From contig CAJULU010000003.1 of assembly GCA_910587575.1 (NCBI GenBank), positions 103,739 through 115,122 of the forward strand: DNA of 11,384 bases, in the 5' to 3' direction. The position numbers were made by a program, and so were the translations under genes. The notes beneath the pieces are model-generated. The model saw only the letters and a program-made list of their open reading frames with translations, had not been told where the DNA came from and did no database searches. Source of the stretch: an uncultured Dorea sp. GTDB lineage: Bacteria; Bacillota; Clostridia; Lachnospirales; Lachnospiraceae. Shown here piece by piece: positions 1 through 8,312 of the stretch (positions are counted from its first letter, which is position 1; each line of letters opens with the position of its first letter).

Positions 1-3000
1 TGGACGCTTTGAAGATTGTAGAGAATTTAGAACATAGAGCCGGCAAGGATGCCGAGGGTAAGACAGGTGATGGTGTGGGAATCCTGCTGCAGATTTCACA
101 CAGGTTTTTCTCCAAAGTCTGTAAGCCTCTCGGCATCTTTTTAGGTTCGGAAAGAGATTATGGAGTGGGTATGTTTTTCTTCCCCCAGGATGAATTGAAA
201 AAAAACCAGGCGAAGAAGATTTTCGAGGTAATCGTAAGGAAAGAAGGCATGAAGTTTCTTGGATGGCGGGAGGTGCCGGTAAGGCCGGAAGTCTTAGGAA
301 GCCGGGCGGCAGCGTGTATGCCGTGTATCCTGCAGGGATTCATCGAGCGCCCTGCAAAGGTGGCCCGGGGGATTGATTTTGACAGACGGCTGTATGTGGT
401 GCGCAGGATCTTCGAACAGAGCAGTGACGATACTTATGTGGCTTCTCTGGGAAGCCGGACCATTGCTTATAAGGGAATGTTCCTGGTAGGCCAGCTCCGT
501 CCGTTTTTTGAGGATCTGGAGAGTGCGGAGTATGAGTCAGCCATTGCGCTGGTGCATTCCCGTTTCAGTACCAACACCAATCCAAGCTGGGAACGTGCTC
601 ATCCCAACCGGTTTATTGTACATAATGGGGAGATCAATACCATCCGGGGAAATGCGGATAAGATGCAGGCAAGGGAAGAGAATATGGAGTCAGAGTATCT
701 GAAAGGAGAACTCCATAAGGTACTTCCGGCCATTAACAGTTCCGGATCCGATTCGGCTATGCTGGACAATGCCATCGAGTTTATGGTCATGAGCGGGATG
801 GATCTGCCGCTGGCGGTTATGATCTCCATTCCCGAGCCATGGGCCAGCGCCAAGACCATGTCCCAGAAAAAGAAAGATTTCTACCAGTATTATGCGACCA
901 TGATGGAGCCCTGGGACGGGCCGGCCTCCATTCTGTTCAGTGACGGGGACTGTATGGGTGCAGTTCTTGACCGGAACGGACTTCGTCCTTCCAGATATTA
1001 CATCACAGATGATGATACGCTGATTCTTTCGTCAGAGGTGGGAGTTCTTGACATTGATCCGGGAAAGATTCTGGTAAAAGAACGTCTGCATCCTGGGAAA
1101 ATGCTGCTGGTGGACACCATACAGGGAAAAGTCATAGATGATGACGAACTGAAAGAAATCTATGCCGGCCGGCAGCCCTATGGAGAATGGCTGGACAGCA
1201 ACCTGATCAGCCTTAACAGTCTGAAGATACCGAACCAGAAGGTGCCGTCCTATACGGCTAAGGAGTGTAAGAGGCTCCAGAAGGCATTTGGCTATTCTTA
1301 TGAAGAAGTGAAGACTTCGATCCTTGCCATGGCGCTGAATGGCTCTGAAGGGACTGCGGCAATGGGGATCGATGCCCCCTTATCTGTGCTGTCGGAAAAG
1401 CATCGGGATCTTTTCGGATACTTTAAACAGCTTTTTGCGCAGGTGACCAACCCGCCCATCGATGCGATCCGGGAAGAGGTGGTAACGTCTACCACCATTT
1501 ATATCGGGGCGGACGGGAATCTGCTGGAAGAAAAGGAAGAGAACTGCCGGATGCTGAAGGTGGATAACCCGATTCTGACCAACACAGATCTTCTGAAAAT
1601 TAAGAACATGAAGAAGGAAGGCTTCCGGCCGGTGTAGATCCCGATTGTATATTATAAGAATTCGGGGCTTGAAAAGGCCATAGAATACCTGTTCATTGAG
1701 GTGGACCGTGCCATCCGGGAAGGCGCCAACATTCTGATCCTTTCTGACCGGGGAGTGGACGAATACCATGTGGCCATGCCGTCCCTTCTGGCGTTGTCGG
1801 GACTGCAGCAGCATCTGGTGCGGACGAAGAAACGGACGTCCGTGGCGATTATTCTGGAGACAGGAGAACCCAGAGAGGTGCATCACTTTGCAACGCTTCT
1901 GGGCTATGGAGCCTGTGCGGTCAATCCTTACCTTGCCCATGAATCCATCCGGCAGCTGATTGAGACGAATATGCTGAAAAAAGACTACTATGCGGCTGTG
2001 GAGGACTATAATCATGCCGTCCTTAGCGGGATTGTAAAGATTGCCTCTAAGATGGGGATTTCAACGATTCAGTCCTACCAGGGGGCGAAGATTTTTGAAG
2101 CCATCGGGTTAAAGGAAGAATTTATCCGGAAATATTTTACAGATACGGTCAGCCGTGTGGGCGGCATTGGGATTGAGGAACTTGCGGCGGATTATGTGGC
2201 CCGTCACTCCCAGGCGTTTGATCCGCTGGGACTTGAGGTGGATATGACTCTTGACAGTATCGGCCTGTATAAGTCGAAAAGCGGCGGGGAGAGGCATCTC
2301 TACAATCCGCAGACCATCCATATGCTTCAGCAGTCCACCAGACGGGGAGACTATGAGATGTTCCGGAAATATACGGAGATGGTCAATGCAGAGGGAGAGC
2401 ATATCAATCTCCGGGGACAGTTGGAGTTCAACTATCCGAAGAAGGGAATTCCGATAGAAGAAGTGGAGAGCGTGGAGACAATCGTGACCAGGTTCAAGAC
2501 AGGCGCCATGTCTTATGGTTCCATTTCGAAAGAAGCCCATGAGACCCTTGCCATTGCCATGAACCGTCTCCATGGAAAGTCCAACAGCGGGGAAGGCGGG
2601 GAGGAAACCGGACGTCTGGACAGTGACCGCTGTTCTGCCATCAAACAGGTGGCCTCCGGGCGGTTCGGCGTGACCAGCCGGTATCTGGTGAGTGCGAAAG
2701 AGATTCAGATTAAGATGGCCCAGGGGGCAAAGCCGGGGGAAGGCGGCCATCTTCCGGGAGGCAAGGTATATCCCTGGATTGCCAGTACCCGCCATTCTAC
2801 CCCGGGAGTAAGCCTGATCTCACCGCCGCCTCACCATGATATCTATTCGATTGAAGACCTGGCACAACTGATCTATGACTGTAAGAATGCCAACAAGGAT
2901 GCCAGGATATCTGTGAAACTGGTATCAGAGGCCGGTGTGGGAACGGTTGCCGCAGGTGTCGCCAAGGCGGGCGCCGGGCTGATTCTCATCTCCGGGTATG

Positions 3001-4418
3001 ACGGCGGAACCGGGGCCGCACCCAGAAGCTCCATTCATAATGCGGGACTTCCCTGGGAGCTTGGCCTTGCAGAGACGCACCAGACTCTGATCCAGAACGG
3101 GCTTCGGGAGCGTGTGCGACTGGAGACGGACGGTAAACTGATGAGCGGCAGGGACATTGCCATTGCGGCCATCCTGGGAGCCGAGGAATTTGGATTTGCC
3201 ACAGCGCCTTTAGTTACCATGGGGTGTGTGATGATGCGGGTATGCAATCTGGATACCTGTCCCGTAGGTGTGGCAACCCAGAATCCGAAGCTTCGGAAAC
3301 GCTTCACGGGCAAACCGGAATATGTAGTGAATTTTATGCGGTTTATGGCAGAGAATCTGCGGGAATACATGGCAAGGCTTGGCGTGCGCACCATTGATGA
3401 ACTGGTAGGGCGCACAGACCTTCTGAAAGTAAAGGAACAGGCCACATCCGCACGGGCAAAGACTCTGGATCTTGGACAGATTCTCAGCAATCCTTATGAG
3501 GGAAGCAGGACTCCGGTGACATTTAACCCAAAGAAAGTATACGACTTTGAACTGGAGAAGACGCTGGATGAGAGGGTGCTGGTAAGACAGCTGCTTCCGT
3601 CTCTGGAAAAGGGTCAGAAGCGCAGTATTGAGGTGGATGTGACGAATACAGACCGTACCTTTGGGACCATCTTTGGTTCTGAGATTACGAAACGGTATCC
3701 AGAGGGACTTCCGGAAGACAGTTATGTGGTCAAATGTACAGGCGCAGGCGGTCAGTCTTACGGGGCGTTTATCCCGAAAGGGCTGACACTGGAACTTGTG
3801 GGAGACAGTAATGATTATTTCGGAAAAGGGTTGTCGGGAGGCAAGCTGATTGTGTATCCGCCGAGAGGAGTGAAGTACCGTCATCATGAGAATATTATAA
3901 TAGGAAATGTGGCGCTCTACGGAGCTACCAGCGGCAAAGCGTTCATCAATGGCGTGGCAGGAGAGCGTTTTGCAGTGCGTAACTCGGGCGTGACTGCCGT
4001 GGTGGAAGGCGTGGGCGATCATGGCTGTGAGTATATGACGGGAGGGCGCGTGGTTGTCCTTGGCAAGACAGGCAGGAACTTTGCGGCCGGTATGAGCGGC
4101 GGAGTGGCATATGTTCTGGACATGGACAGTGATCTGTACCGGAATGTGAATAAGCAGATGGTGAATATGGAACGTATTTCTTCAAAATTTGACGTCAATG
4201 AACTGAAGGGCATGATCGAGGAACATGTTGCCTGCACCAACTCGGAGATCGGAAAGGAGATTCTTTCTGACTTTAAGGAGTATCTGCCGAAGTTCAAGAA
4301 GATCATTCCGGTGGATTACGAAAGGATGCTGACCATGATTCTTCAGCTGGAAGAACAGGGCATGAGCAGTGAACAGGCTAAGACGGAAGCATTTTACGCC
4401 ATGAAGGGCGAACGATAG
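1..4418 (+). pseudogene. gltB: Glutamate synthase large subunit GltB, 5' end cut by the window, interrupted by one in-frame amber stop
   Basis: The large subunit releases ammonia from glutamine and adds it to 2-oxoglutarate on an FMN / 3Fe-4S core. The frame is already open at base 3 (D-A-L-K-I-V-E-N-L-E-H-R), a region well inside the amidotransferase domain, so the true start and the catalytic N-terminal Cys lie upstream. Visible parts in order: class II amidotransferase domain (H-N-G-E-I-N-T-I-R-G-N at 621-653), central domain, FMN/2-oxoglutarate barrel (around 2495-3300), the cluster motif C-x5-C-x4-C with Cys codons at 3225, 3243 and 3258, and the C-terminal GxGxG beta-helix (around 3750-4150). 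A TAG at 1635-1637 splits it into about 544 visible plus about 926 codons. The frame before and after is the same and the protein reads on as I-P-I-V-Y-Y-K-N, so nothing seems missing. Total length (about 1470 codons plus the cut part) fits the family's roughly 1500. The first downstream GTG (1701) has no convincing ribosome binding site. Identity is certain; loss of function is inferred. Confidence 0.9.
1635..1637 (+). other. In-frame amber codon inside gltB
   Basis: The codon TAG follows G-F-R-P-V and precedes I-P-I-V-Y-Y in one continuous reading frame, within the central domain linking the amidotransferase and synthase halves. A single base change from AAG, GAG, CAG, TTG, TCG, TGG, TAC or TAT would create it. 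TAG also ends gltB itself, the NlpC/P60 gene and rpsB in this window. General reassignment of TAG to an amino acid is therefore unlikely. Confidence 0.9.
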
Positions 4419-4431
4419 GAGGCGGATATCA

Positions 4432-5931
4432 GTGGGAAAAGCGACAGGTTTTATGGAATATGAGAGACAGGATAAGGCGGCGGAAGCACCGGAAGAAAGG
4501 CTTAAGCATTTTCACGAATTTCATACGCCTTTATCGAAAGAGGAGCAGGAACGTCAGGGGGCAAGGTGTATGGCCTGCGGCGTGCCGTTCTGCCAGGCAG
4601 GGCAGATGATTATGGGAATGGCCAGCGGATGTCCCCTGCACAATCTGGTTCCGGAGTGGAATGATTTAATCTATCACGGAAACTGGGAGGAGGCTTACTA
4701 TCGCCTGAAAAAGACCAATAATTTCCCGGAATTTACTTCCCGGGTGTGCCCGGCTCTGTGCGAGGCTGCCTGTACCTGCGGACTGAACGGGGATGCGGTC
4801 TCTGTCAAGGCAAATGAGTATGGGATTATTGAAAATGCCTATGAGAAGGGCTATGCGGCGGCAAGACCTGTGAAGGTGCGCACCGGAAAGAAGGTGGCGG
4901 TCATCGGTTCCGGCCCGTCCGGGCTTGCGGCGGCGGATATGCTGAACCGGCGGGGGCATAGTGTGACGGTGTTTGAGCGGGAAGACCGGGTGGGCGGACT
5001 GCTCCGGTACGGAATTCCGAACATGAAACTGGAGAAACAGGTGATTGACCGGAAAATCCGGATTATGGAAGAAGAAGGGATTACCTTTGTGACAGGCTGC
5101 AACGTGGGGAAGGATCAAAAGGCGGCGGAGATTCTGAAAGAGTATGACCGTGTGGTTCTTTGCTGCGGCGCATCGAATCCAAGGGATATCAAGGTGCCGG
5201 GACGGGAGGCGGAAGGGATTCATTTTGCGGTGGACTTCCTGAAATCTACCACCAGGGCTCTGTGGGCGAACCAGATGCAGCTGAAAGAAGGGGAATATAT
5301 CTCTGCAAAGGGAAAGAACGTGATGGTAATCGGCGGCGGCGATACGGGAAATGACTGCGTAGGTACGTCTCTGCGCCATGGGGCGAAGTCGGTCCTTCAG
5401 CTGGAAATGCTGCCCAAAGCGCCGGACGAGCGCCGGGACGACAATCCTTGGCCGGAGTGGCCAAGAGTCTGCAAGACGGATTACGGGCAGCAGGAGGCGA
5501 TTGCGGTGTCTGGCAGAGATCCCCGGGTGTATCAGACGACGGTGAAGGAATTTAAGAAGGATAAGGCGGGAAAGGTCTGCAAGGCAGTTCTTGTGAAGCT
5601 GGAGCCAAAGAAGGATGAAAAGACCGGGCGGATGATGATGGCGGAGACTGCCGGAAGTGAATATACGGTGGATGTGGATCTGGTGCTGATTGCGGCGGGA
5701 TTCCTGGGAAGTGAGAGTTATGTGGCCAAAGCTTTTGGCGTGAAGCTTGACGCACGGACCAATGTTGCCACAAGTCCGGGGGCTTACGGGACCAGCGCTG
5801 CGAATATTTTTACCGCAGGGGACATGCACAGGGGGCAGTCCCTGGTGGTTTGGGCTATCCGTGAAGGCCGGGAGGCGGCGCAGGAGGTCGACGAAAGCCT
5901 GATGGGGTATACGAATATGAACATCCAGTAA
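4432..5931 (+). CDS. gltD: Glutamate synthase small subunit GltD (NADPH-dependent FAD/iron-sulfur oxidoreductase)
   Basis: This subunit passes electrons from NADPH through FAD and two 4Fe-4S clusters to the FMN of GltB; the complex is cytoplasmic. The 499 residues match the usual 470-500. The N-terminal cluster domain has Cys at 46, 49, 54 and 67, then 106, 110, 114 and 116 (C-M-A-C-G-V-P-F-C, and C-P-A-L-C-E-A-A-C-T-C). The FAD-binding Rossmann motif G-S-G-P-S-G is at 159-164, the NADPH-binding motif I-G-G-G-D-T-G-N-D-C at 300-309, and the C-terminal FAD motif with T-A-G-D near 461-464. The start is GTG, chosen because AGGAGG (4417-4422) lies 9 bases upstream and overlaps the gltB stop codon, so translation is probably coupled to gltB. 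No key residue is missing, in contrast to the interrupted partner. GltD-like proteins also occur in other NADPH oxidoreductases, but adjacency to gltB settles the name. Confidence 0.95.
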   Translation: MGKATGFMEYERQDKAAEAPEERLKHFHEFHTPLSKEEQERQGARCMACGVPFCQAGQMIMGMASGCPLHNLVPEWNDLIYHGNWEEAYYRLKKTNNFPEFTSRVCPALCEAACTCGLNGDAVSVKANEYGIIENAYEKGYAAARPVKVRTGKKVAVIGSGPSGLAAADMLNRRGHSVTVFEREDRVGGLLRYGIPNMKLEKQVIDRKIRIMEEEGITFVTGCNVGKDQKAAEILKEYDRVVLCCGASNPRDIKVPGREAEGIHFAVDFLKSTTRALWANQMQLKEGEYISAKGKNVMVIGGGDTGNDCVGTSLRHGAKSVLQLEMLPKAPDERRDDNPWPEWPRVCKTDYGQQEAIAVSGRDPRVYQTTVKEFKKDKAGKVCKAVLVKLEPKKDEKTGRMMMAETAGSEYTVDVDLVLIAAGFLGSESYVAKAFGVKLDARTNVATSPGAYGTSAANIFTAGDMHRGQSLVVWAIREGREAAQEVDESLMGYTNMNIQ

Positions 5932-5932
5932 T

Positions 5933-5956
5933 CTGTACTCTTCCTGTCCGGTACAG
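5933..5956 (+). terminator. Weak inverted repeat after gltD, possible but poor terminator
   Basis: CTGTAC and GTACAG form a 6-bp stem around a 12-base loop two bases after the gltD stop codon. No T-run follows, so this is at best a weak or factor-dependent end of the gltBD transcript. The rest of the 214-base gap up to the next gene holds the promoter and leader listed separately. Confidence 0.2.
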
Positions 5957-6006
5957 TTCGTGAAAATGCCCTGTATTCCGGGGGTTTCAGATATGTCGAA
6001 AACATT

Positions 6007-6023
6007 TGTTACAAAATTATTAA
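6007..6023 (+). promoter_or_regulatory. Possible WalR-type box upstream of the NlpC/P60 promoter
   Basis: TGTTAC, five bases, then TATTAA fits the WalR direct repeat TGTWAH-N5-TGTWAH with one mismatch in the second half. It ends 6 bases before the -35 box. The family logic fits: the WalRK system controls cell-wall hydrolases of this kind in Firmicutes. A 17-base degenerate match in A+T-rich DNA can be chance, so this is an inference only. Confidence 0.3.
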
Positions 6024-6029
6024 AAAATA

Positions 6030-6058
6030 TTGCAAGTTTTAGTGGTTTGAGTTATAAT
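6030..6058 (+). promoter_or_regulatory. Sigma-A type promoter for the NlpC/P60 gene
   Basis: A -35 box TTGCAA (6030-6035), a 17-base spacer and a perfect -10 box TATAAT (6053-6058), preceded by an A-rich tract that could act as an UP element. Transcription would start near 6065 and give a leader of about 80 bases. The leader holds no hairpin that I recognise as a known riboswitch. Confidence 0.75.
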
Positions 6059-6145
6059 TGTTACCAGATGTAGAGGGACTATGTCGGAAGAACGTAGAAG
6101 AGTGTAAATAGAAAGCAGAAAATACATAAAAAGGATGGTTTCATT

Positions 6146-7324
6146 ATGAGGAAATTTGGAGCAAGATTTTTGGCTGCTATCGTTGCCAGTTCGCTGATTG
6201 TTACGCCGGTTATGGCGGCACCGTCAATTGATGACCTGAAAGAGGACAAGGCTGAGAAGCAGAGCGAAGTGAATTCCCTGCAGGAGGAACTGACGAAGAT
6301 TATTTCCAAGATCAATGGTCTGGAAGAAGATCTGGTGAAGAAGGGTGAGGAGATCATCCAGGCAACCGATGACCTTGCCGCAGCAGAGGTGAAGGAAAAA
6401 GAACAGTATGAGGCGATGAAGCTTCGTATTAAGTATATGTATGAGGAAGGAAATACAACGGCGTTGGAGTCACTGGTATCTGCAGAGAATTTCTCTGATC
6501 TGGTGAACAAGGCGGAGTATGTCCAGAATGTACATGATTATGACAGGGATCAGTTACAGGAATATGTTGAGACGAAGAATCAGATTGCCACTCTGAAGAC
6601 AACCCTTGAGGAAGATCAGAAGAAGCTGGAGTCTCTGCAGGTTGAGTATGAAGATGAGAAGACCACGCTGAATACTACCATTGAAGAGAAGCGGGCGGAA
6701 GTGGCTGATCTGGATGGCCAGATTCAGGCGGCAGTAGAGGCGGCTGCAAGAGAGGCAGAAGAGCGCAGACGTAAGGAAGAAGAAGAACGCCAGCGTCAGC
6801 TTGCGGCGGCAGGTAATAATAATTCGGGCAGCAGCCAGAATAATAACGGCGGTACACAGAATTCTGGTAATGGCGGGAATAGCGGTAATAGCGGTAATAG
6901 CGGCAACGGCGGCGGAAATAGTACTTCCGGCAATGTCAATAGCGGCAGCAGCAGTAGCAGCAGTAATCAGAGCGGCGGCGGAACCGGCAATGCATCGGTA
7001 GCCCAGGCGATTGTGAACGCTGCCTATTCCCAGCAGGGGGTTCCTTATGTATGGGGCGGTACATCACCGGGAACCGGCCTGGATTGTTCCGGACTCGTCC
7101 AGTATTGTCACCGGGTTGCGGGAATCAGTATCGGGCGTACTTCCGGTGCACAGGGCAGCGGCGGAGTCGCAGTCAGCAGCCCGCAGCCAGGAGATGTGGT
7201 ATGTTATTCCGGACATGTCGGTATCTATATCGGCGGTGGTCAGATGATTCATGCACCTCAGACGGGAGACGTGGTGAAGGTTGCCAGCGTCTATGGTTCG
7301 CCTTGGTACAGACGTTACTGGTAG
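6146..7324 (+). CDS. Secreted NlpC/P60 peptidoglycan endopeptidase with coiled-coil N-terminus (CwlO/PcsB-like layout)
   Basis: Probably cuts peptide stems of peptidoglycan outside the membrane during growth or division. The 392 residues begin with a signal peptide (K/R start, hydrophobic 8-20, likely cleavage after A24 in V-M-A-A). Then come a long charged coiled coil (about 27-218), a Gly/Asn/Ser-rich flexible linker (about 222-283) and a C-terminal NlpC/P60 domain (about 284-392). Its catalytic residues are visible: Cys314 in D-C-S-G, His357 in G-H-V-G and His369 in M-I-H-A. The layout matches CwlO/PcsB-type hydrolases, whose coiled coil is thought to keep the enzyme inactive until the FtsEX complex acts on it; that regulation is inferred from the family. 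The ribosome binding site is modest (AAGGA, 6131-6135, 10 bases before ATG). It is probably a single-gene unit between its own promoter and a strong terminator. Confidence 0.92.
   Translation: MRKFGARFLAAIVASSLIVTPVMAAPSIDDLKEDKAEKQSEVNSLQEELTKIISKINGLEEDLVKKGEEIIQATDDLAAAEVKEKEQYEAMKLRIKYMYEEGNTTALESLVSAENFSDLVNKAEYVQNVHDYDRDQLQEYVETKNQIATLKTTLEEDQKKLESLQVEYEDEKTTLNTTIEEKRAEVADLDGQIQAAVEAAAREAEERRRKEEEERQRQLAAAGNNNSGSSQNNNGGTQNSGNGGNSGNSGNSGNGGGNSTSGNVNSGSSSSSSNQSGGGTGNASVAQAIVNAAYSQQGVPYVWGGTSPGTGLDCSGLVQYCHRVAGISIGRTSGAQGSGGVAVSSPQPGDVVCYSGHVGIYIGGGQMIHAPQTGDVVKVASVYGSPWYRRYW
6875..6901 (+). repeat. 9-base tandem repeat coding for (Gly-Asn-Ser)3 in the linker
   Basis: Three consecutive units GGGAATAGC, GGTAATAGC, GGTAATAGC, followed by the diverged GGCAACGGC, all in frame inside the linker of the NlpC/P60 protein. 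The last two full units are identical. Slippage here would change linker length by three residues without shifting the frame. Confidence 0.8.
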
Positions 7325-7380
7325 GAATGACGGTAAACGGAATGTAATGTCATTGCAGATATTGTAGAAAATGAGCAGAC

Positions 7381-7406
7381 AAAAGCCTTGCATTTGCAAG
7401 GCTTTT
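7381..7406 (+). terminator. Strong intrinsic terminator of the NlpC/P60 gene
   Basis: Perfect 12-base arms AAAAGCCTTGCA (7381-7392) and TGCAAGGCTTTT (7395-7406), forming a G+C-rich stem with A-run before and T-run after. This could work in both directions. It lies 56 bases after the stop codon. The rest of the 7325-7380 gap shows nothing clear. Confidence 0.88.
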
Positions 7407-7416
7407 GTGCTATCAT
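7388..7416 (+). promoter_or_regulatory. Probable promoter of the rpsB-tsf operon, overlapping the upstream terminator
   Basis: TTGCAT (7388-7393), a 17-base spacer, then TATCAT (7411-7416) preceded by TG one base upstream, an extended -10. The -35 box matches only its most important TTG; the TG extension compensates. The -35 box sits in the arm and loop of the preceding terminator hairpin. No better promoter is seen between 7325 and the gene, and a strongly expressed ribosomal protein gene behind a strong terminator needs one. Confidence 0.5.
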
Positions 7417-7422
7417 GAAAAA

Positions 7423-7524
7423 GTCGCAAAAATCACGCATTTGTTTGTCTGAGAGGGTGCCGCACAGCCGGTTTCAAGGACTTACACATATGCGGAAGCA
7501 AAAACCAAAATGGAGGAAAGAGAC
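7423..7524 (+). other. Untranslated leader of rpsB, possible regulatory RNA
   Basis: About 100 bases lie between the predicted transcription start and the rpsB ATG. CCGCA (7460-7464) can pair with TGCGG (7491-7495), closing a 26-base loop that ends about 16 bases before the GGAGG of rpsB. Ribosomal protein operons are often autoregulated through leader structures, and S2 controls rpsB-tsf in other bacteria. I do not recognise a named motif here, so regulation is only a possibility. Confidence 0.25.
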
Positions 7525-8268
7525 ATGAGCGTTATTTCAATGAAGCAACTTTTAGAAGCGGGTGTTCATTTCGGACATCAGACAAGAAGATGGAATCCTA
7601 AGATGGCTCCGTATATTTACACGGAGAGAAATGGTATCTATATTATTGACCTGCAGAAGTCTGTAGGCAAGGTAGACGAGGCTTACCAGGCTGTGTCTGA
7701 TATTGCTGCAGAAGGCGGTACAGTGCTGTTTGTGGGAACCAAGAAGCAGGCACAGGATGCTATTAAGACCGAGGCTGAACGCTGCGGAATGTTCTATGTG
7801 AATGAGAGATGGCTTGGCGGTATGCTGACCAACTTTAAGACGATCAAGAGCAGAGTTGCCCGTCTGAAAGAGATTGAGAGAATGTCAGAGGACGGAACCT
7901 TTGACGTGCTGCCGAAGAAGGAAGTCATTCAGCTTAAGAAAGAGTGGGAGAAGCTGGAGAAGAACCTGGGCGGAATCAAAGAGATGAAGCAGCTTCCGGA
8001 TGCAATCTTCGTAGTAGACCCGAAGAAGGAGAGAATCTGTGTGCAGGAAGCGCATACGCTGGGAATCCCGTTGATCGGTATTGCAGATACGAACTGTGAT
8101 CCGGAAGAACTGGATTATGTAATTCCGGGAAATGACGATGCGATCCGTGCAGTGAAACTGATCGTTTCGAAGATGGCAGATGCTGTTGTTGAGGCCAACC
8201 AGGGAATGACCGGTGACGAGGTTGCTTATGATGAGGCAGGAGAAGGATATACGGACGAAGCAGAGTAG
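7525..8268 (+). CDS. rpsB: 30S ribosomal protein S2
   Basis: Structural protein of the small ribosomal subunit, needed for S1 binding and translation initiation. The 247 residues fit the usual 230-260. The family signature at the N-terminus is clear (L-L-E-A-G-V-H-F-G-H-Q-T-R-R-W-N-P-K-M), as are N-E-R-W-L-G-G-M-L-T-N, the internal coiled-coil insertion (about 100-150) and the C-terminal D-T-N-C-D-P-E / I-P-G-N-D-D-A-I-R segment. The ATG at 7525 is preferred over the in-frame ATG at 7510 because GGAGG (7512-7516) sits 8 bases upstream of it and the family begins M-S-V-I-S-M-K. It is the first gene of an operon with tsf, 44 bases apart. The acidic C-terminal tail is normal for the family. Confidence 0.97.
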   Translation: MSVISMKQLLEAGVHFGHQTRRWNPKMAPYIYTERNGIYIIDLQKSVGKVDEAYQAVSDIAAEGGTVLFVGTKKQAQDAIKTEAERCGMFYVNERWLGGMLTNFKTIKSRVARLKEIERMSEDGTFDVLPKKEVIQLKKEWEKLEKNLGGIKEMKQLPDAIFVVDPKKERICVQEAHTLGIPLIGIADTNCDPEELDYVIPGNDDAIRAVKLIVSKMADAVVEANQGMTGDEVAYDEAGEGYTDEAE

Positions 8269-8312
8269 ATGACATCTGCTTTTCCCGGACAATAGATTTG
8301 GAGGAGATTAAT

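Noticed and set aside
1380..2015. Minus-strand open frame spanning the gltB amber codon
   Set aside because: It covers conserved gltB sequence on both sides of the stop, and its translation shows no family signature. A shadow, not a gene that explains the interruption.
1701..4418. Treating the second part of gltB as an independent gene starting at GTG 1701
   Set aside because: The protein sequence continues from before the amber codon through 1638-1700 without a break, and no good ribosome binding site precedes 1701. It is the remainder of gltB, not a separate gene.
4666..5829. Long open frame of 387 codons on the minus strand opposite gltD
   Set aside because: It lies wholly antisense to a clearly conserved gene, its protein is rich in His, Arg and Pro with no recognisable domain, and it has no suitable ribosome binding site context. 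It is a codon-bias shadow.
6060..6145. c-di-AMP (ydaO-type) riboswitch in the NlpC/P60 leader
   Set aside because: Such riboswitches often precede cell-wall hydrolases, but this leader is only about 80 bases and lacks the needed helices.
7325..7347. ATGAC...GTCAT inverted pair after the NlpC/P60 stop
   Set aside because: Only five pairs with a long loop and no T-run; the strong hairpin at 7381 already explains termination.
7510..7524. Upstream ATG start for rpsB
   Set aside because: It would place the GGAGG ribosome binding site inside the coding region; the family start matches 7525.
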